A DNA stretch of 64,000 bases from Saprospira sp. CCB-QB6 (GCF_028464065.1 NZ_CP116808.1:496001-560000); one strand, 5' to 3'. Positions 25,333-34,932 are shown, counted from the stretch's first letter. Translations and numbers: made by a program. Notes: a model not told the origin generated them from the sequence alone.

Positions 25333-27060
25333 ATGAATATCAAGCAATTTATACCCGCCTTAGAGTGGCTCCCCAAATACTCCCAAAATGACCTAAAAGG
25401 CGATTTGTCCGCAGGTTTGACGGTGGGGGTTATGTTGATTCCTCAGGGGATGGCCTACTCTATGTTAGCTGGTTTGCCGCCTATTTATGGGCTTTATGCC
25501 TCTATTCTTCCTTTAATTATTTATGCTTTCTTTGGGACCTCTAGACAGCTGGCCGTTGGTCCAGTAGCTATGGTTTCTTTGTTGGTGGCTTCTGGTGTTG
25601 GGGCCATTACTCAAGATCCCGATGAATTTGTAAAATTGGCTATCATGATGGCCCTAATGGTGGGTATTTTCCAGTTCACCCTTGGGGTTTTGCGCATGGG
25701 TTTTCTGGTCAACTTTCTCTCTCATCCAGTGATTAGTGGCTTTACCTCTGCAGCGGCCCTCATTATTGGATTTTCGCAGCTCAAGCATTTGTTAGGAATT
25801 AACCTACAGCGCTCGCATCATGTGCATGATATTATTGGGCAAGCTATTGAGCGAGCAGGAGAAACCAATATAAGTACCTTGCTCATTGGTTTGGGGGGAA
25901 TTGCTATTATTCTGGCCCTCAAAAAGTTGAATAAAAAGGTGGGCATCAATATTCCTGGCCCTTTGGTAGCCGTTGTATTTGGTATTCTTAGTGTTTGGGG
26001 AATGGGCCTTGTTGATGCGGGAGTAAAAATTGTGGCCGAGGTGCCTAGTGGTTTGCCTACACCTCAAATTCCTACTTTTAGCCTAGAGAACTTCCAAAAA
26101 TTATTGCCTATTGCCTTGACCATTTCTTTGGTGGGTTTTATGGAGTCTATTGCCGTAGCCAAAGCCATTCAGGCAAAGCACAAAAACTATAAAGTGATTC
26201 CCAATCAAGAGCTTATTGGCCTAGGTTTAGCCAATATTGGTGGATCTTTCTTGCAGGCCTTTCCTACTACGGGGGGATTCTCTCGCACGGCAGTAAATGA
26301 CCAAGCGGGAGCCAAAACGGGCATGGCGGCTATTCTTTCGGCCTCACTCATTATTTTGACTCTGCTCTTCCTTACGCCTTTATTCTACTATTTGCCCAAA
26401 GCCATCTTGGCCTCGGTTATTATGGTGGCAGTATTTGGCTTAATTGATTATCGAGAAGCGATTCATCTTTGGAAAGCTGACCGCCGCGATTTCTGGATGC
26501 TTATCCTCACTTTTGCAGCTACCCTTTCGCTAGGGATTGAGCAAGGAATTGGTTTAGGGGTTGTCGTTTCGTTATTTAGCATTATTTACCAAACGACCCG
26601 CCCACATTTGGCCATTTTGGCCCGTATTCCAGGCAGTAAGCACTACCGTAATGTGAAGCGTTTTGATAAATTGGAAGAGCGCAGCGACCTGCTCATTCTC
26701 CGTTTTGATGCCCAATTATATTTTGCCAACACCACTTTCTTCCGAGAAAGCATTGAGCGCTTGGTAGAAGAAGCGGGAGCAGAACTCAAAGCCATCATCA
26801 TCAATGCAGAAAGTATCAATGCCATTGACTCTAGTGCCATGCATGCCTTAGAAGATGTAGCCAAAGAGATTCAGGCCAAAGGGACTCATTTCTTTGTGGC
26901 GGGGGCCAAGGGTCCCGTTCGAGATGCTCTTTACCGTGGGCATATTATTGAGCATATTGGTACCGAAAACTTCTTTATTGATGTTCAGGCCGCAGTAGAT
27001 GCCGCTGATGGCAAAGCAGGCCGAGAGCATGAAGAATATGTATTAGAAAATAGTTTGTAA
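25333..27060 (+). CDS. SulP/SLC26-family anion permease with STAS domain
   Basis: A 575-residue transporter. The N-terminal LKGDLSAGLTVGVMLIPQGMAYSMLAGLPPIYGLYAS is the SulP signature, followed by about 12-14 membrane segments and a cytoplasmic STAS domain (about 440-555) with INAESINAIDSSAMHALEDV containing the conserved Asp-Ser. Such proteins move sulfate, bicarbonate or other anions; no carbonic anhydrase fusion or sulfate-assimilation gene is nearby, so the substrate is open. The gene is monocistronic and ends at a strong terminator. Confidence 0.93.
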   Translation: MNIKQFIPALEWLPKYSQNDLKGDLSAGLTVGVMLIPQGMAYSMLAGLPPIYGLYASILPLIIYAFFGTSRQLAVGPVAMVSLLVASGVGAITQDPDEFVKLAIMMALMVGIFQFTLGVLRMGFLVNFLSHPVISGFTSAAALIIGFSQLKHLLGINLQRSHHVHDIIGQAIERAGETNISTLLIGLGGIAIILALKKLNKKVGINIPGPLVAVVFGILSVWGMGLVDAGVKIVAEVPSGLPTPQIPTFSLENFQKLLPIALTISLVGFMESIAVAKAIQAKHKNYKVIPNQELIGLGLANIGGSFLQAFPTTGGFSRTAVNDQAGAKTGMAAILSASLIILTLLFLTPLFYYLPKAILASVIMVAVFGLIDYREAIHLWKADRRDFWMLILTFAATLSLGIEQGIGLGVVVSLFSIIYQTTRPHLAILARIPGSKHYRNVKRFDKLEERSDLLILRFDAQLYFANTTFFRESIERLVEEAGAELKAIIINAESINAIDSSAMHALEDVAKEIQAKGTHFFVAGAKGPVRDALYRGHIIEHIGTENFFIDVQAAVDAADGKAGREHEEYVLENSL

Positions 27061-27106
27061 GCCTTTTGGGATTGGACGTATTCGTTCAGTAAGTTTAAGT
27101 TAGTCT

Positions 27107-27141
27107 GCGGCTAGTGGGATTTTCCCGCTAGCCGCTTTTTT
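27107..27141 (+). terminator. SulP gene terminator
   Basis: Thirteen-base perfect stem GCGGCTAGTGGGA against TCCCGCTAGCCGC, loop of three T, followed by TTTTTT. Confidence 0.92.
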
Positions 27142-27169
27142 GCGCCCTACAGGGGGCGAAGCCCCCACA

Positions 27170-27284
27170 GGCTGAGGGATAGTAGGCAGTGGCCGAAGGC
27201 CAGACCGAAGCGCGAAGCGCTGAAGGGCCGAGCGATCAGCGAGCTGCCGCATAGCCCGACCTGAGCGAAGCGAGGGGCAGCCCC
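27170..27284 (+). repeat. GC-rich modular intergenic element, copy 10a (forward)
   Basis: Preceded by CCTACAGGGGGCGAAGCCCCC, it reads GGCTGAGGGATAGTAGGCAG, GGCCGAAGGCC, CAGACC, an AGCGCGAAGCGCT hairpin, GGGCCGAGCGATCAGCGAG, CATAGCCCGACC, GAGCGAAGCGAG and GGGGCAGCCCC plus A run. It lies between the SulP and FISUMP genes. Confidence 0.82.
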
Positions 27285-27395
27285 AAATTAAAATCAAAAA
27301 GCAACTATTTAGAGTTAAAAAAAGTCTTTGGGATAGAAATGCAACAGGTTAAGTCCCTTTTTTTGGGAAAAACAACAGAAAACAAGCCTAATCCT

Positions 27396-29267
27396 ATGAA
27401 ACCATTTATCCCCCTTCTAGTCCCTTTTGTTCTTTTATTCTTTAGTCTAAGTTCTTGTAAAAAAGAGGCTAATGAAATTGATGGCGCCCCCCTTCAATTT
27501 CCAGAGACAAGCTACAGGCCCTTAGAATATGCCTGTATTTCCATAGCGGGGCAGTCTCTATCCAAAGATCAATATACAGCTGTTATTGACAATGAATATG
27601 CTGTAAACATATATAAAGTCGGTGATTTTTTGGTTTTTCAAATTCCAGAATTAGGGGAAGGCCAGCACCAGTGGCGAAGCTATCTCAATGGTATTGATTT
27701 TAAGGCTACTTATATTGAGGAGGGACCTATCCATATTTCGGATCACAGTAGATATTTGAATGAATATAAAGCTAGGTTGAGCAGCAAACTAGATGATCTA
27801 GAAAATTTACCCGCTAATATCGATAGTGTTTCCTTTCGTCAGGATATTCAACTATTGCGCACATATTTCCAACTAGCCGAACAAGCGCTAGTGAATGGAA
27901 GCCTAGCAGAGAAGGAAGAAGCCGCTAGGATGTTAATGGCCAATAGCTGGTGGATGGATGAAATCCATATTTCGCCCTATAATCTGAGTAATTATCAAGC
28001 GCCTAGTCTGCATGAAGACTATTTAGAGCAAGCTATTGAAAGCCAATTTAATTACTACAACTCCCGCAAAAATAGCATCCAAAAGCATTTTCCCAAACTA
28101 ATTGCTTGGGTAAAGGAAGGTTTGGCGGCCCCTGCTTCTAGTGGTCTAAATATTTCTGCTCAGTTTGCTTTAAGCAATGGGTATAGCGATTTTATGAGTT
28201 GTACTTGGCTACATAATGATTTCATGCAAACGGCCTTCATTCCTCATCAGCTTTATTTATCGGAAATAGACGCTAGCACAGGTCTTCCCCTTCCAATTAG
28301 TACAAGCGTACAAATGCAAAAAGCCCAAACAAAAACGTTCCAGCATAGCCTGAGTTATCGCAGTCCCTACCAACTGGACCAAGAAAGCGAGCTGCCCATC
28401 TGTCAAAGCTTAGAACAAGCTAGTAGTAACCTAACACAACTTTTTAGCATTTGGAACGACCTATTTCCGCAAAACTTTAATTGCCCCCCCTTGGCTCTAG
28501 AGCAGCAACAAAGCTTTCAGGAAAAAAGACGATTATTTGACAGCGAATACATCCGTACTGTTTTCCCTGGGAACCAAATTTCTAGCTACTTTATAGACCT
28601 AACTGATAGTAGCCTGCAACTAGCTATTTATGGGCACTTCAATAATACAGTGACCAATGAACAATTAGAGATACAATATCAATCACCTATTTTAGGCCAA
28701 GCGAGCAGTAGCATTTCTATTGAAATAGCCCCTCAATTAGAACAGTTTACCGATCCTCGAGATGGCGAAGTCTATGATGTTATTCAACTAAAAAACATGA
28801 CTTGGTTTGCCCAAAACCTTCGCTATAATGCAGCTGGCTCTAGCCTTCCCCCAAACAACTCTGGCCCAGAATATGGCCGTTTGTATGATTGGAATACCGC
28901 TATGACGGCCTGCCCCCCAGGCTGGCGCCTCCCCTCTGATCTAGAATGGACCGAACTAGAAAAAATACACAGCCCTCGCTTTCGCAGTCAATTAGACTGG
29001 CTGGGGCCAGGTTGGCGAAGCGATCATGCCCCTGCTATGCGTTCCCTTAGTTGGGCCCCCACGGCCCCCGCCAACGATTCCTACAACTTTAATGCTCTTC
29101 CCCTAAACACAAACGCAACTATTCTATATGCATCCTTCTGGAGCAGTAGCGATAACAACTCCTCAAAAGCATTTACCAGAAACATTAGCAGTAGCTTTTA
29201 CTATAGCGTTCAACGCGATGAAGTTGATAAATCTCTAGTGGCCTCTTGTCGCTGTCTCCAAGATTAA
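27396..29267 (+). CDS. Lipoprotein with C-terminal FISUMP domain
   Basis: A 623-residue lipoprotein (signal peptide with lipobox LSSC, Cys21). I start at the ATG at 27396; 19 further open codons upstream do not look like leader. The middle is a long helical and mixed region without recognisable domain. The last about 170 residues are a Fibrobacter-succinogenes-major-paralogous (FISUMP) domain: DGEVYDVIQLKNMTWFAQNL, YGRLYDWNTAMTACPPGWRL, WTELEK, SFWSSS and a final CRCL. FISUMP domains are common on Bacteroidota surface lipoproteins; their function is not established. Confidence 0.85.
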   Translation: MKPFIPLLVPFVLLFFSLSSCKKEANEIDGAPLQFPETSYRPLEYACISIAGQSLSKDQYTAVIDNEYAVNIYKVGDFLVFQIPELGEGQHQWRSYLNGIDFKATYIEEGPIHISDHSRYLNEYKARLSSKLDDLENLPANIDSVSFRQDIQLLRTYFQLAEQALVNGSLAEKEEAARMLMANSWWMDEIHISPYNLSNYQAPSLHEDYLEQAIESQFNYYNSRKNSIQKHFPKLIAWVKEGLAAPASSGLNISAQFALSNGYSDFMSCTWLHNDFMQTAFIPHQLYLSEIDASTGLPLPISTSVQMQKAQTKTFQHSLSYRSPYQLDQESELPICQSLEQASSNLTQLFSIWNDLFPQNFNCPPLALEQQQSFQEKRRLFDSEYIRTVFPGNQISSYFIDLTDSSLQLAIYGHFNNTVTNEQLEIQYQSPILGQASSSISIEIAPQLEQFTDPRDGEVYDVIQLKNMTWFAQNLRYNAAGSSLPPNNSGPEYGRLYDWNTAMTACPPGWRLPSDLEWTELEKIHSPRFRSQLDWLGPGWRSDHAPAMRSLSWAPTAPANDSYNFNALPLNTNATILYASFWSSSDNNSSKAFTRNISSSFYYSVQRDEVDKSLVASCRCLQD

Positions 29268-29278
29268 AAGATGACTTT

Positions 29279-29433
29279 GGGGCCTCCGCTGCGGCTTCGC
29301 CTTGCGGCGCTACGTTTCGGGGCTCGCTGTTCGCTCGGCCCTGCGCCGGCTCTGCCTCCTGGGTCTGGCCTGCGGCCACCGCTGCGCAGCGCTGGGCCAT
29401 TTTGGCCTGCGGCCAAGGCGGCTCCGCCACCCC
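29279..29433 (-). repeat. GC-rich modular intergenic element, copy 10 (reverse)
   Basis: GGGGCCTCCGCTGCGGCTTC, GCGCTACGTTTCGGGGCTCG, TGTTCGCTCGGCCC, a GGCTCTGCC-type hairpin, GGTCTGGCCTGCGGCC, GCGCAGCGCTGGGCC, GGCCTGCGGCC and GGCGGCTCCGCC. It begins 12 bp after the FISUMP stop. Its outer 75 bp or so match copy 3 because both belong to the duplicated segment. Confidence 0.83.
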
Positions 29434-29454
29434 AAACTTACTGCTCATTGGACC

Positions 29455-29490
29455 AAAAAGGGACAAGCGAAATTTCGCTTGTCCCTTTCT
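29455..29490 (-). terminator. Relict terminator of the deleted WYL-like copy
   Basis: GGGACAAGCGAAA pairs with TTTCGCTTGTCCC. Against the partner at 5557-5593 a T-A pair became A-T, so both arms changed together. Confidence 0.65.
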
Positions 29491-29509
29491 CTATGCCCCA
29501 AAACCTGGG

Positions 29510-29550
29510 CTTATCCAAATTAAGTAACTTCCAACTGGTTTTTGAACCCA
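29510..29550 (-). pseudogene. 41-bp remnant of the WYL-like gene
   Basis: The minus strand here matches 5387-5426 of the intact gene (codons for GSKTSWKLFNLDKA) with about one substitution. Upstream sequence including the start codon and downstream sequence including the stop are missing. The downstream deletion joins two GGATAAG copies that in the intact gene lie 111 bp apart (5420-5426 and 5531-5537). Confidence 0.75.
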
Positions 29551-29875
29551 GCGGGCCCAGCCCCCTTTTTTTTTGCCCCCAACTCCAAGCGCTAAATCAT
29601 TGGTTTAGCCCAGACTAAGCTATGGCTAACTACTTATCTTCTGTTATGAACTAGTTAAAGCATTAAGTAAAGGAACTTAATCAATTAGTCTACTGAGCTA
29701 ACTTTTTCCTAGCTCGACCTAGCTTTTCTCTTGCTCTTTTAGGTCTCTGGGCTAAAGGCTTTATGGCCGCTGTAGACTAGCGGACTGAAGCCCTTTTTGG
29801 CTTTCGTGAAGATTTTGTTAAAGTTATTGATAACTGAACTTATCCAAAGAACTAAAGAATGACCTTTTTAGCATC

Positions 29876-29938
29876 GTTAATGATGCTCCAGACATCGTTG
29901 ACTATAGTTCAGAAGTCGTTAATGACACTTCAAACATC
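29876..29938. repeat. Three tandem 21-nt units
   Basis: Units at 29876-29896, 29897-29917 and 29918-29938 share GTT(A/G)A(A/C)T at the start and CA/AA(A/G)TC-type ends and differ inside. The intact segment copy has a single unit (4787-4807). It is too short and too degenerate for CRISPR. Confidence 0.75.
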
Positions 29939-30011
29939 ATCGCCTAGGGAAGCCCCTAGGCGCAGAAAAGGGCAGACACAAAATTTCAAACAGTCCCGCT
30001 AGCAAGTAGAG

Positions 30012-30047
30012 CAAGGGCCAACCTCTTAAAGAGGTTGGCCCTTGATT
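30012..30047 (-). terminator. Terminator of the beta-barrel gene
   Basis: CAAGGGCCAACCTCTT pairs with AAGAGGTTGGCCCTTG across three bases. It lies downstream of the minus-strand gene ending at 30055. Confidence 0.78.
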
Positions 30048-30054
30048 TAGCTCT

Positions 30055-30876
30055 TTAGTAATAATTCCAGTAACGTTTGTTGGGGTTGTGTAAATACTTA
30101 AAGGCTCGATAACGCAGGCCTAGACTTAATTTTAGGCTCAGCCAATCTACTCTTTGCAAAAAGAGTTCATCTAGCTCAAAGAGCGGCGGACTTAGCGGGT
30201 TTTGTTGGCTATCTAAGGCGAAGAGTTGGTGGCGGCGGGTACCTTCGCGGCCTGCTCGGCCTCTGAAGTAGGAAAAATCGCTAAAGAGGGTCCATTTTTC
30301 ATTTAGGCGATATTGGAGGCTAGCGCCTAATTCTAGGGCGCCGCCCACTGCGGGCGAAAAGCTCCAGCTATAGCGATCTAATTGTTCGTTTGCGTTGAGT
30401 ATTCCTCTTTGGGCGTTCCAGCCCCAAAGGACAAAAGCACCTGCGTTTAGCCGGATTTGAAACTGCAAGCAATGTCCGCCTTGAAAGCTCAACCCAGGCA
30501 TCAAGTAAAGATTAGACCAGTCTTGCGCTTTTGCCTCAAATAGATTATACTGCTCTTTCCAAGCTGCTGTTTGTTGGCCCAATTGCATATAGCCCAGTTG
30601 TAATTGGGGGATCCAGATAGGGTGTTGGCTAGATCGGAATTGGATTCGGCCCTCTACAAAAGCGCCATAGCCTGCCCCACGGGCAAGGTCCGCTCGATCC
30701 TCTAGTTGGGCAAAGGAACCAAGCGCCCAAGTAGCCCCACTAGAAAGGGAATATTCGGCCTTAAGTTTTAATCGATAACTTTTAGGGCCAATTTGAAAAC
30801 GCTTAAATTGAGCAGCTAATGGCCTGCTATACAAGCAAAAAGCGAAGATAAAAAGGCAGAGAATCCACTTAAACAT
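30055..30876 (-). CDS. Exported beta-barrel-like protein
   Basis: A 273-residue protein with a signal peptide (residues 1-23, ending PLAAQ). I start at 30876; the frame is open 46 codons further upstream without coding character. The mature part is a series of amphipathic strands with aromatic ends and glycine turns (YRLKLKAEYSLSSGATWALG, YGAFVEGRIQFRS, WTLFSDFSYFRGR, LSLKLSLGLRYRAF), as in small outer-membrane barrels. The last strand is not at the very C-terminus. No family is recognised. Confidence 0.7.
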   Translation of the reverse strand: MFKWILCLFIFAFCLYSRPLAAQFKRFQIGPKSYRLKLKAEYSLSSGATWALGSFAQLEDRADLARGAGYGAFVEGRIQFRSSQHPIWIPQLQLGYMQLGQQTAAWKEQYNLFEAKAQDWSNLYLMPGLSFQGGHCLQFQIRLNAGAFVLWGWNAQRGILNANEQLDRYSWSFSPAVGGALELGASLQYRLNEKWTLFSDFSYFRGRAGREGTRRHQLFALDSQQNPLSPPLFELDELFLQRVDWLSLKLSLGLRYRAFKYLHNPNKRYWNYY

Positions 30877-31028
30877 TGGCTTAAATTTGTGTACCAAAAA
30901 AATGCGGTAAAAAGCTAGTAAAACAAGGACTTTCAGTAGGGGAAATACCCTTAGATAAGTTATAAAAAATAGCATAAAAATACTATCTTGTGGGCTCTTT
31001 AATCCTTGGGGCAAAATCGGTTTAGGAA

Positions 31029-31162
31029 GGCGGCGGAGCCGCCTTGGCCCAGCGCTGCGCAGCGGTGGCCGCAGGCCAGACCGAGCAGGCGGAGCCTGCG
31101 AAGGGCCGAGCGAATAGCGAGCCGCGAAACGTAGCGCCGACGAGCAGAGCGAGGCGGAGGCC
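31029..31162 (+). repeat. GC-rich modular intergenic element, copy 11 (forward)
   Basis: GGCGGCGGAGCCGCC, GGCCCAGCGCTGCGCAGCGG, GGCCGCAGGCC, CAGACCGAG, a GCAGGCGGAGCCTGC hairpin identical to that of copy 3, GGGCCGAGCGAATAGCGAG, CGAAACGTAGCGCCG, GAGCAGAGCGAG and GGAGGCCC plus A run. It ends 46 bp before gyrA and may lie in its promoter or leader. Confidence 0.85.
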
Positions 31163-31207
31163 CAAAAATAATAAAAGAATTAGTCTCAAAAGAGCGTTTT
31201 ATATATT

Positions 31208-33784
31208 ATGAATCCAGAACAGAAAATTGTCCCTATTAACATTACAGATGAGATGAAGTCGGCTTATATCGACTATTCTATGTCTGTAATTATTTCGAGA
31301 GCCCTGCCAGATGTGCGCGATGGGCTCAAGCCGGTTCATCGCCGTGTATTGTATGGCATGCATGAACTGGGATTGGTCCATAACAAAGCCCATAAGAAAT
31401 CTGCCCGTATTGTCGGGGAGGTTTTGGGTAAATACCACCCTCATGGTGATAGCTCTGTTTATGACACCATGGTGCGTATGGCTCAAGATTGGTCTTTGCG
31501 TTATACCTTGGTTGATGGTCAGGGAAACTTTGGTTCTGTAGATGGCGATAGTCCTGCGGCTATGCGTTATACGGAAGCTCGTTTGGCCAAAATCAGTGCG
31601 GAGATGTTGGCGGATATTGAAAAAGAGACCGTTGATTATCAATACAACTTTGATGATAGTTTGCAGGAGCCTACTGTTTTGCCTACTCGCATTCCCAATT
31701 TGTTGGTGAATGGAGCCTCTGGTATTGCTGTAGGTATGGCAACTAATATGTTGCCGCATAACCTCACGGAGGTTTGTGAGGGAATCATTGCCTATTTGCA
31801 CAATAAAGAAATTGATGTAGAAGGCTTGATGCAGTATATCAAAGGGCCAGATTTCCCTACTGGAGGCACTATTTATGGTACACAGGGGGTTCGTCAGGCC
31901 TTTGAAACAGGCCGTGGTCGCATCACTTTGCGTGGAAAAGCCGAAATAGAGGAAGTGAATGGCCGCACAGCGATTATTGTTCGTGAAATTCCCTATCAAG
32001 TCAATAAGGCCAACCTCATTCAGAAAATTGCCGAGATGGTCAATACCAAAAAGATTGAGGGCATTACGGACATTCGTGATGAGTCGGATCGTAAAGGGAT
32101 GCGCATTGTAATTATCTTGCGCAAAGATGCCAATGCTCAGGTAGTCTTGAGCAAACTCTATAAATACTCTGCTCTACAAAGCTTTTTTGGGGTCAATAAC
32201 ATCTGCTTAGTGGATGGTCGCCCTCGTTTATTGAGCTTAAAAGAGTTGATTGTGGAATTTGTAAAATTCCGTATGCAAGTCATTGAGCGACGTAGCTTGT
32301 TTGACCTCAAAAAGAATGAAGCCAGAGCCCATATCTTGATAGGTCTATTGGCCGCTTTGGATCGTTTAGACGAGATCATTTCGCTTATTAGAGCCTCTAA
32401 AAATGGAGAGGAAGCTCGCCAAGCTTTAATGGAATTTGACTTCTCGCCCAAAGGAGATGCTTTAGATAGTTTCTTAAAAGAATTCCCCTTAGAAGGAGGC
32501 AAGCTCTCAGAGAAACAAGCTAAGGCCATTTTGGATATGCGTTTGCAGCGCCTTACAGGCTTAGAAAGAGACCGCTTGCAAGAGGAATTCAAAGGCATCA
32601 TGGCCGAGATTGAGGACCTTAAAGATATTTTGGCTAGAGTAGAGCGTCGAGAAGGCATTATTGAGGAAGAACTACAAGAAGTAGTTGCTCAATATGGAGA
32701 TGAACGCATGACTGATATTACGCATGCCGCTGGAGAGATTTCTATTGAGGATATGATTAAGAATGAGCAAGTAGTCGTTACTATTTCTCATTTGGGCTAT
32801 ATCAAGCGCACGGTAAGTAGCGAATACCAAACGCAAAGCCGTGGTGGTAGAGGGTCTAAAGCTGCAGCTACCCGTGATAAAGACTTTATGGAGCATTTGT
32901 TTGTGTCTAATACACATGACTACCTATTGCTCTTTACCCAAAAGGGACGTTGTCACTGGAAGCGAGTGTATGAGATTCCCGAAGGAAGCAAAAGTACTAA
33001 GGGCCGAGCTATTCAAAACTTTGTGGAATTACCCGAAGATGATAAGGTGAAAGCTTATATCGTTCTTGAAGATCTCACAGATGATGAATTCCTAGATAAT
33101 CACTTCTTGACCTTTGCTACCCGCAAAGGTTTAGTGAAAAAAACGCCTTTGCGCGCTTACTCTCGACCTCGTGCAGCAGGGATCAATGCGATTTCCTTCA
33201 AAGAAGGCGATGAGTTGCTAGAAGTCAAATTGACTGATGGTAAATCAGAAATCATGTTGGCGGCCAGCAATGGTAAAGCCATCCGCTTCTCAGAGGAAGA
33301 TGTGCGCTCTATGGGCCGTAATGCCGCAGGGGTAAAAGGTATGAACCTCGGCAAAGACGAAGAGCTCATTGGTATGATTACCTTTGCAGAAGGCGAAGAG
33401 GAGAAAAAGATTGCCAATATCTCTGAAAATGGTTTGGGTAAATGTACGGAGCTAGAAGAGTACCGTCTCCAAAGCCGTGGTGGTAAAGGAATCAAGACCA
33501 TGCAATTGACTGAGAAAACGGGTAAATTGATTGCCATTAAGGCCGTGACCGATCGCGATGATTTGATGATTATCAACAAATCGGGCTTGACGATTCGCTT
33601 TATGGTGGAACAGTTGCCAATCAATGGTCGTTCTACTCAAGGGGTTAAGCTCATCAACCTCAAAAATGGCGATGCCATTGCCGATGTGGCCCTGATTAAG
33701 GATGCTGATCGGGAGGAAGATGAAGAGATTCTTGAGGATGGAGAAGCCAGTAGCGACGAAGCCACTGCACCTACTGAAGAATAA
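31208..33784 (+). CDS. gyrA: DNA gyrase subunit A
   Basis: An 858-residue type II topoisomerase subunit that cuts and rejoins DNA to introduce negative supercoils with GyrB. The catalytic Tyr121 is in [10 protein letters not shown]. The quinolone-determining region reads [15 protein letters not shown] with Ser82 and Asp86, the residues of the drug-sensitive state. The C-terminal beta-pinwheel holds QSRGGRG (near residue 541) in the GyrA-box position, which favours gyrase over ParC, and a second QSRGGKG near 754. The tail is acidic ([16 protein letters not shown]). gyrB is not in the window. A terminator follows. Confidence 0.96.
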   Translation: MNPEQKIVPINITDEMKSAYIDYSMSVIISRALPDVRDGLKPVHRRVLYGMHELGLVHNKAHKKSARIVGEVLGKYHPHGDSSVYDTMVRMAQDWSLRYTLVDGQGNFGSVDGDSPAAMRYTEARLAKISAEMLADIEKETVDYQYNFDDSLQEPTVLPTRIPNLLVNGASGIAVGMATNMLPHNLTEVCEGIIAYLHNKEIDVEGLMQYIKGPDFPTGGTIYGTQGVRQAFETGRGRITLRGKAEIEEVNGRTAIIVREIPYQVNKANLIQKIAEMVNTKKIEGITDIRDESDRKGMRIVIILRKDANAQVVLSKLYKYSALQSFFGVNNICLVDGRPRLLSLKELIVEFVKFRMQVIERRSLFDLKKNEARAHILIGLLAALDRLDEIISLIRASKNGEEARQALMEFDFSPKGDALDSFLKEFPLEGGKLSEKQAKAILDMRLQRLTGLERDRLQEEFKGIMAEIEDLKDILARVERREGIIEEELQEVVAQYGDERMTDITHAAGEISIEDMIKNEQVVVTISHLGYIKRTVSSEYQTQSRGGRGSKAAATRDKDFMEHLFVSNTHDYLLLFTQKGRCHWKRVYEIPEGSKSTKGRAIQNFVELPEDDKVKAYIVLEDLTDDEFLDNHFLTFATRKGLVKKTPLRAYSRPRAAGINAISFKEGDELLEVKLTDGKSEIMLAASNGKAIRFSEEDVRSMGRNAAGVKGMNLGKDEELIGMITFAEGEEEKKIANISENGLGKCTELEEYRLQSRGGKGIKTMQLTEKTGKLIAIKAVTDRDDLMIINKSGLTIRFMVEQLPINGRSTQGVKLINLKNGDAIADVALIKDADREEDEEILEDGEASSDEATAPTEE

Positions 33785-33809
33785 GGCTTTTTTAACCTAG
33801 AAATTATAC

Positions 33810-33841
33810 AGCGAGTCTCTACAAGAGGCTCGCTTTTTTTT
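33810..33841 (+). terminator. gyrA terminator
   Basis: AGCGAGTCTC pairs (one bulge) with GAGGCTCGCT, followed by T8 or more. Confidence 0.85.
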
Positions 33842-33867
33842 TAGCATTCATTATCTTTAATGTAAAA

Positions 33868-34932
33868 ATGGGCTACGGCATTTTTAAGTATTTATTTTGG
33901 CCCTTGGGCTTGATTTACGGTAGCATTGTTGAGTTAATCAAATGGGGCTATCGCCAAGGGTTTTGGGAACGTCGGCGGTTTGAACGGGCGAGTTTGGTAG
34001 TAGGCAACTTATCTATGGGCGGCACGGGAAAAAGTCCGCATGTAGAATATATTTTAAAGCAAATGGGGAGCTACCATCATTTGGCGGTTTTGAGCCGAGG
34101 TTATGGCCGAAAAACCAAAGGACTTCGCTGGTTGAGTTTGCAATCTACAGCCGAAGAGGTAGGCGATGAGCCCTTGCAGATTCATCAAAAGTTTCCACAA
34201 ATTCCCTTTGTCGTTGCCGAAAAGCGAACCGAAGGCATGCAAGCCATCCTACAGAAAGCCCCAATTACCGAATTGGTCGTTTTGGATGATGCTATGCAAC
34301 ACTGGCCCCTGATTGCCGATGCTTATTTATTATTGACCACTTATCAGCAGCCCTTTTTTAAGGATGCCCCCTTGCCTGCTGGCCGTTTACGAGAGTTTGC
34401 CTTCAATTATAAGCGGGCCAAAATTATTGTGGTCAGTAAATGCCCAGCCGACTTGAGTGAGGAGGCAGCCCAAGCCTTTTTGAAGAAAATTAAGCCCCTC
34501 CCCCATCAAAAGGTCTTCTTTTCCTATTTCCGCTATGGGCAGGCCTATTTGTTGGGTTCGACCAGAGAGAAGCAGGAACCCTCTAACTGGATAAGCCAGC
34601 CTATTTTGTTATTGACAGGAATTGCCAAACCAGCCCCCTTGGTCCACTATCTGGAGCAGCAAGGCCTGAATGTTAACTTAATGGCTTTTGGCGACCATCA
34701 CTTGTATACCCAAAAAGATTGGGCAAATATTCAGCAAAAGCTGAAACAACTAGGGCCAAAAGCTATTTTGCTGACCACCGAAAAAGATAGCATCCGCTTG
34801 GCCCCCTGGACGAAAGAACAAGCCATTTATGTTCTCCCCATTGAAGTTGAAATTGCCTTTGGGCAAGCCGCAGCTTTTCAGCGGGCCATTATTGAAGTGA
34901 TTTATAGAAAAAAAGGCTATCCCTCCACTTAG
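33868..34932 (+). CDS. lpxK: Tetraacyldisaccharide 4'-kinase
   Basis: A 354-residue LpxK, which phosphorylates the 4' position of the lipid A precursor at the inner membrane, so the organism makes lipid A. Evidence: an N-terminal hydrophobic anchor (FKYLFWPLGLIYGSIVELI), the P-loop VGNLSMGGTGKSP (residues 45-57), LSRGYGRKTKG, LDDAMQHWPL and the PLPAGRLREF loop. Length is typical. The gene is alone between gyrA and a GC-rich element; no other lpx genes are adjacent. Confidence 0.95.
   Translation: MGYGIFKYLFWPLGLIYGSIVELIKWGYRQGFWERRRFERASLVVGNLSMGGTGKSPHVEYILKQMGSYHHLAVLSRGYGRKTKGLRWLSLQSTAEEVGDEPLQIHQKFPQIPFVVAEKRTEGMQAILQKAPITELVVLDDAMQHWPLIADAYLLLTTYQQPFFKDAPLPAGRLREFAFNYKRAKIIVVSKCPADLSEEAAQAFLKKIKPLPHQKVFFSYFRYGQAYLLGSTREKQEPSNWISQPILLLTGIAKPAPLVHYLEQQGLNVNLMAFGDHHLYTQKDWANIQQKLKQLGPKAILLTTEKDSIRLAPWTKEQAIYVLPIEVEIAFGQAAAFQRAIIEVIYRKKGYPST

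Larger units (their letters stand above)
29434..29998 (-). repeat. Long dispersed segment, decayed inverted copy
   Basis: The reverse complement of this interval matches 4725-5610: terminator hairpin, the CTTGGAGTTGGG stretch, AACTAGTTCATAACAGAAGA, TAGCTCGACCTAGC, the TTATTGATAACT palindrome and the CCTAGGGG hairpin occur in the same order. Two deletions remove most of the WYL-like gene, and two extra 21-nt units are present. The non-coding half is better preserved than the gene. Confidence 0.8.

Noticed and set aside
29876-29938. CRISPR array from 21-nt tandem repeats
   Set aside because: Units are contiguous with no spacers, only three, and degenerate; no cas gene is near.
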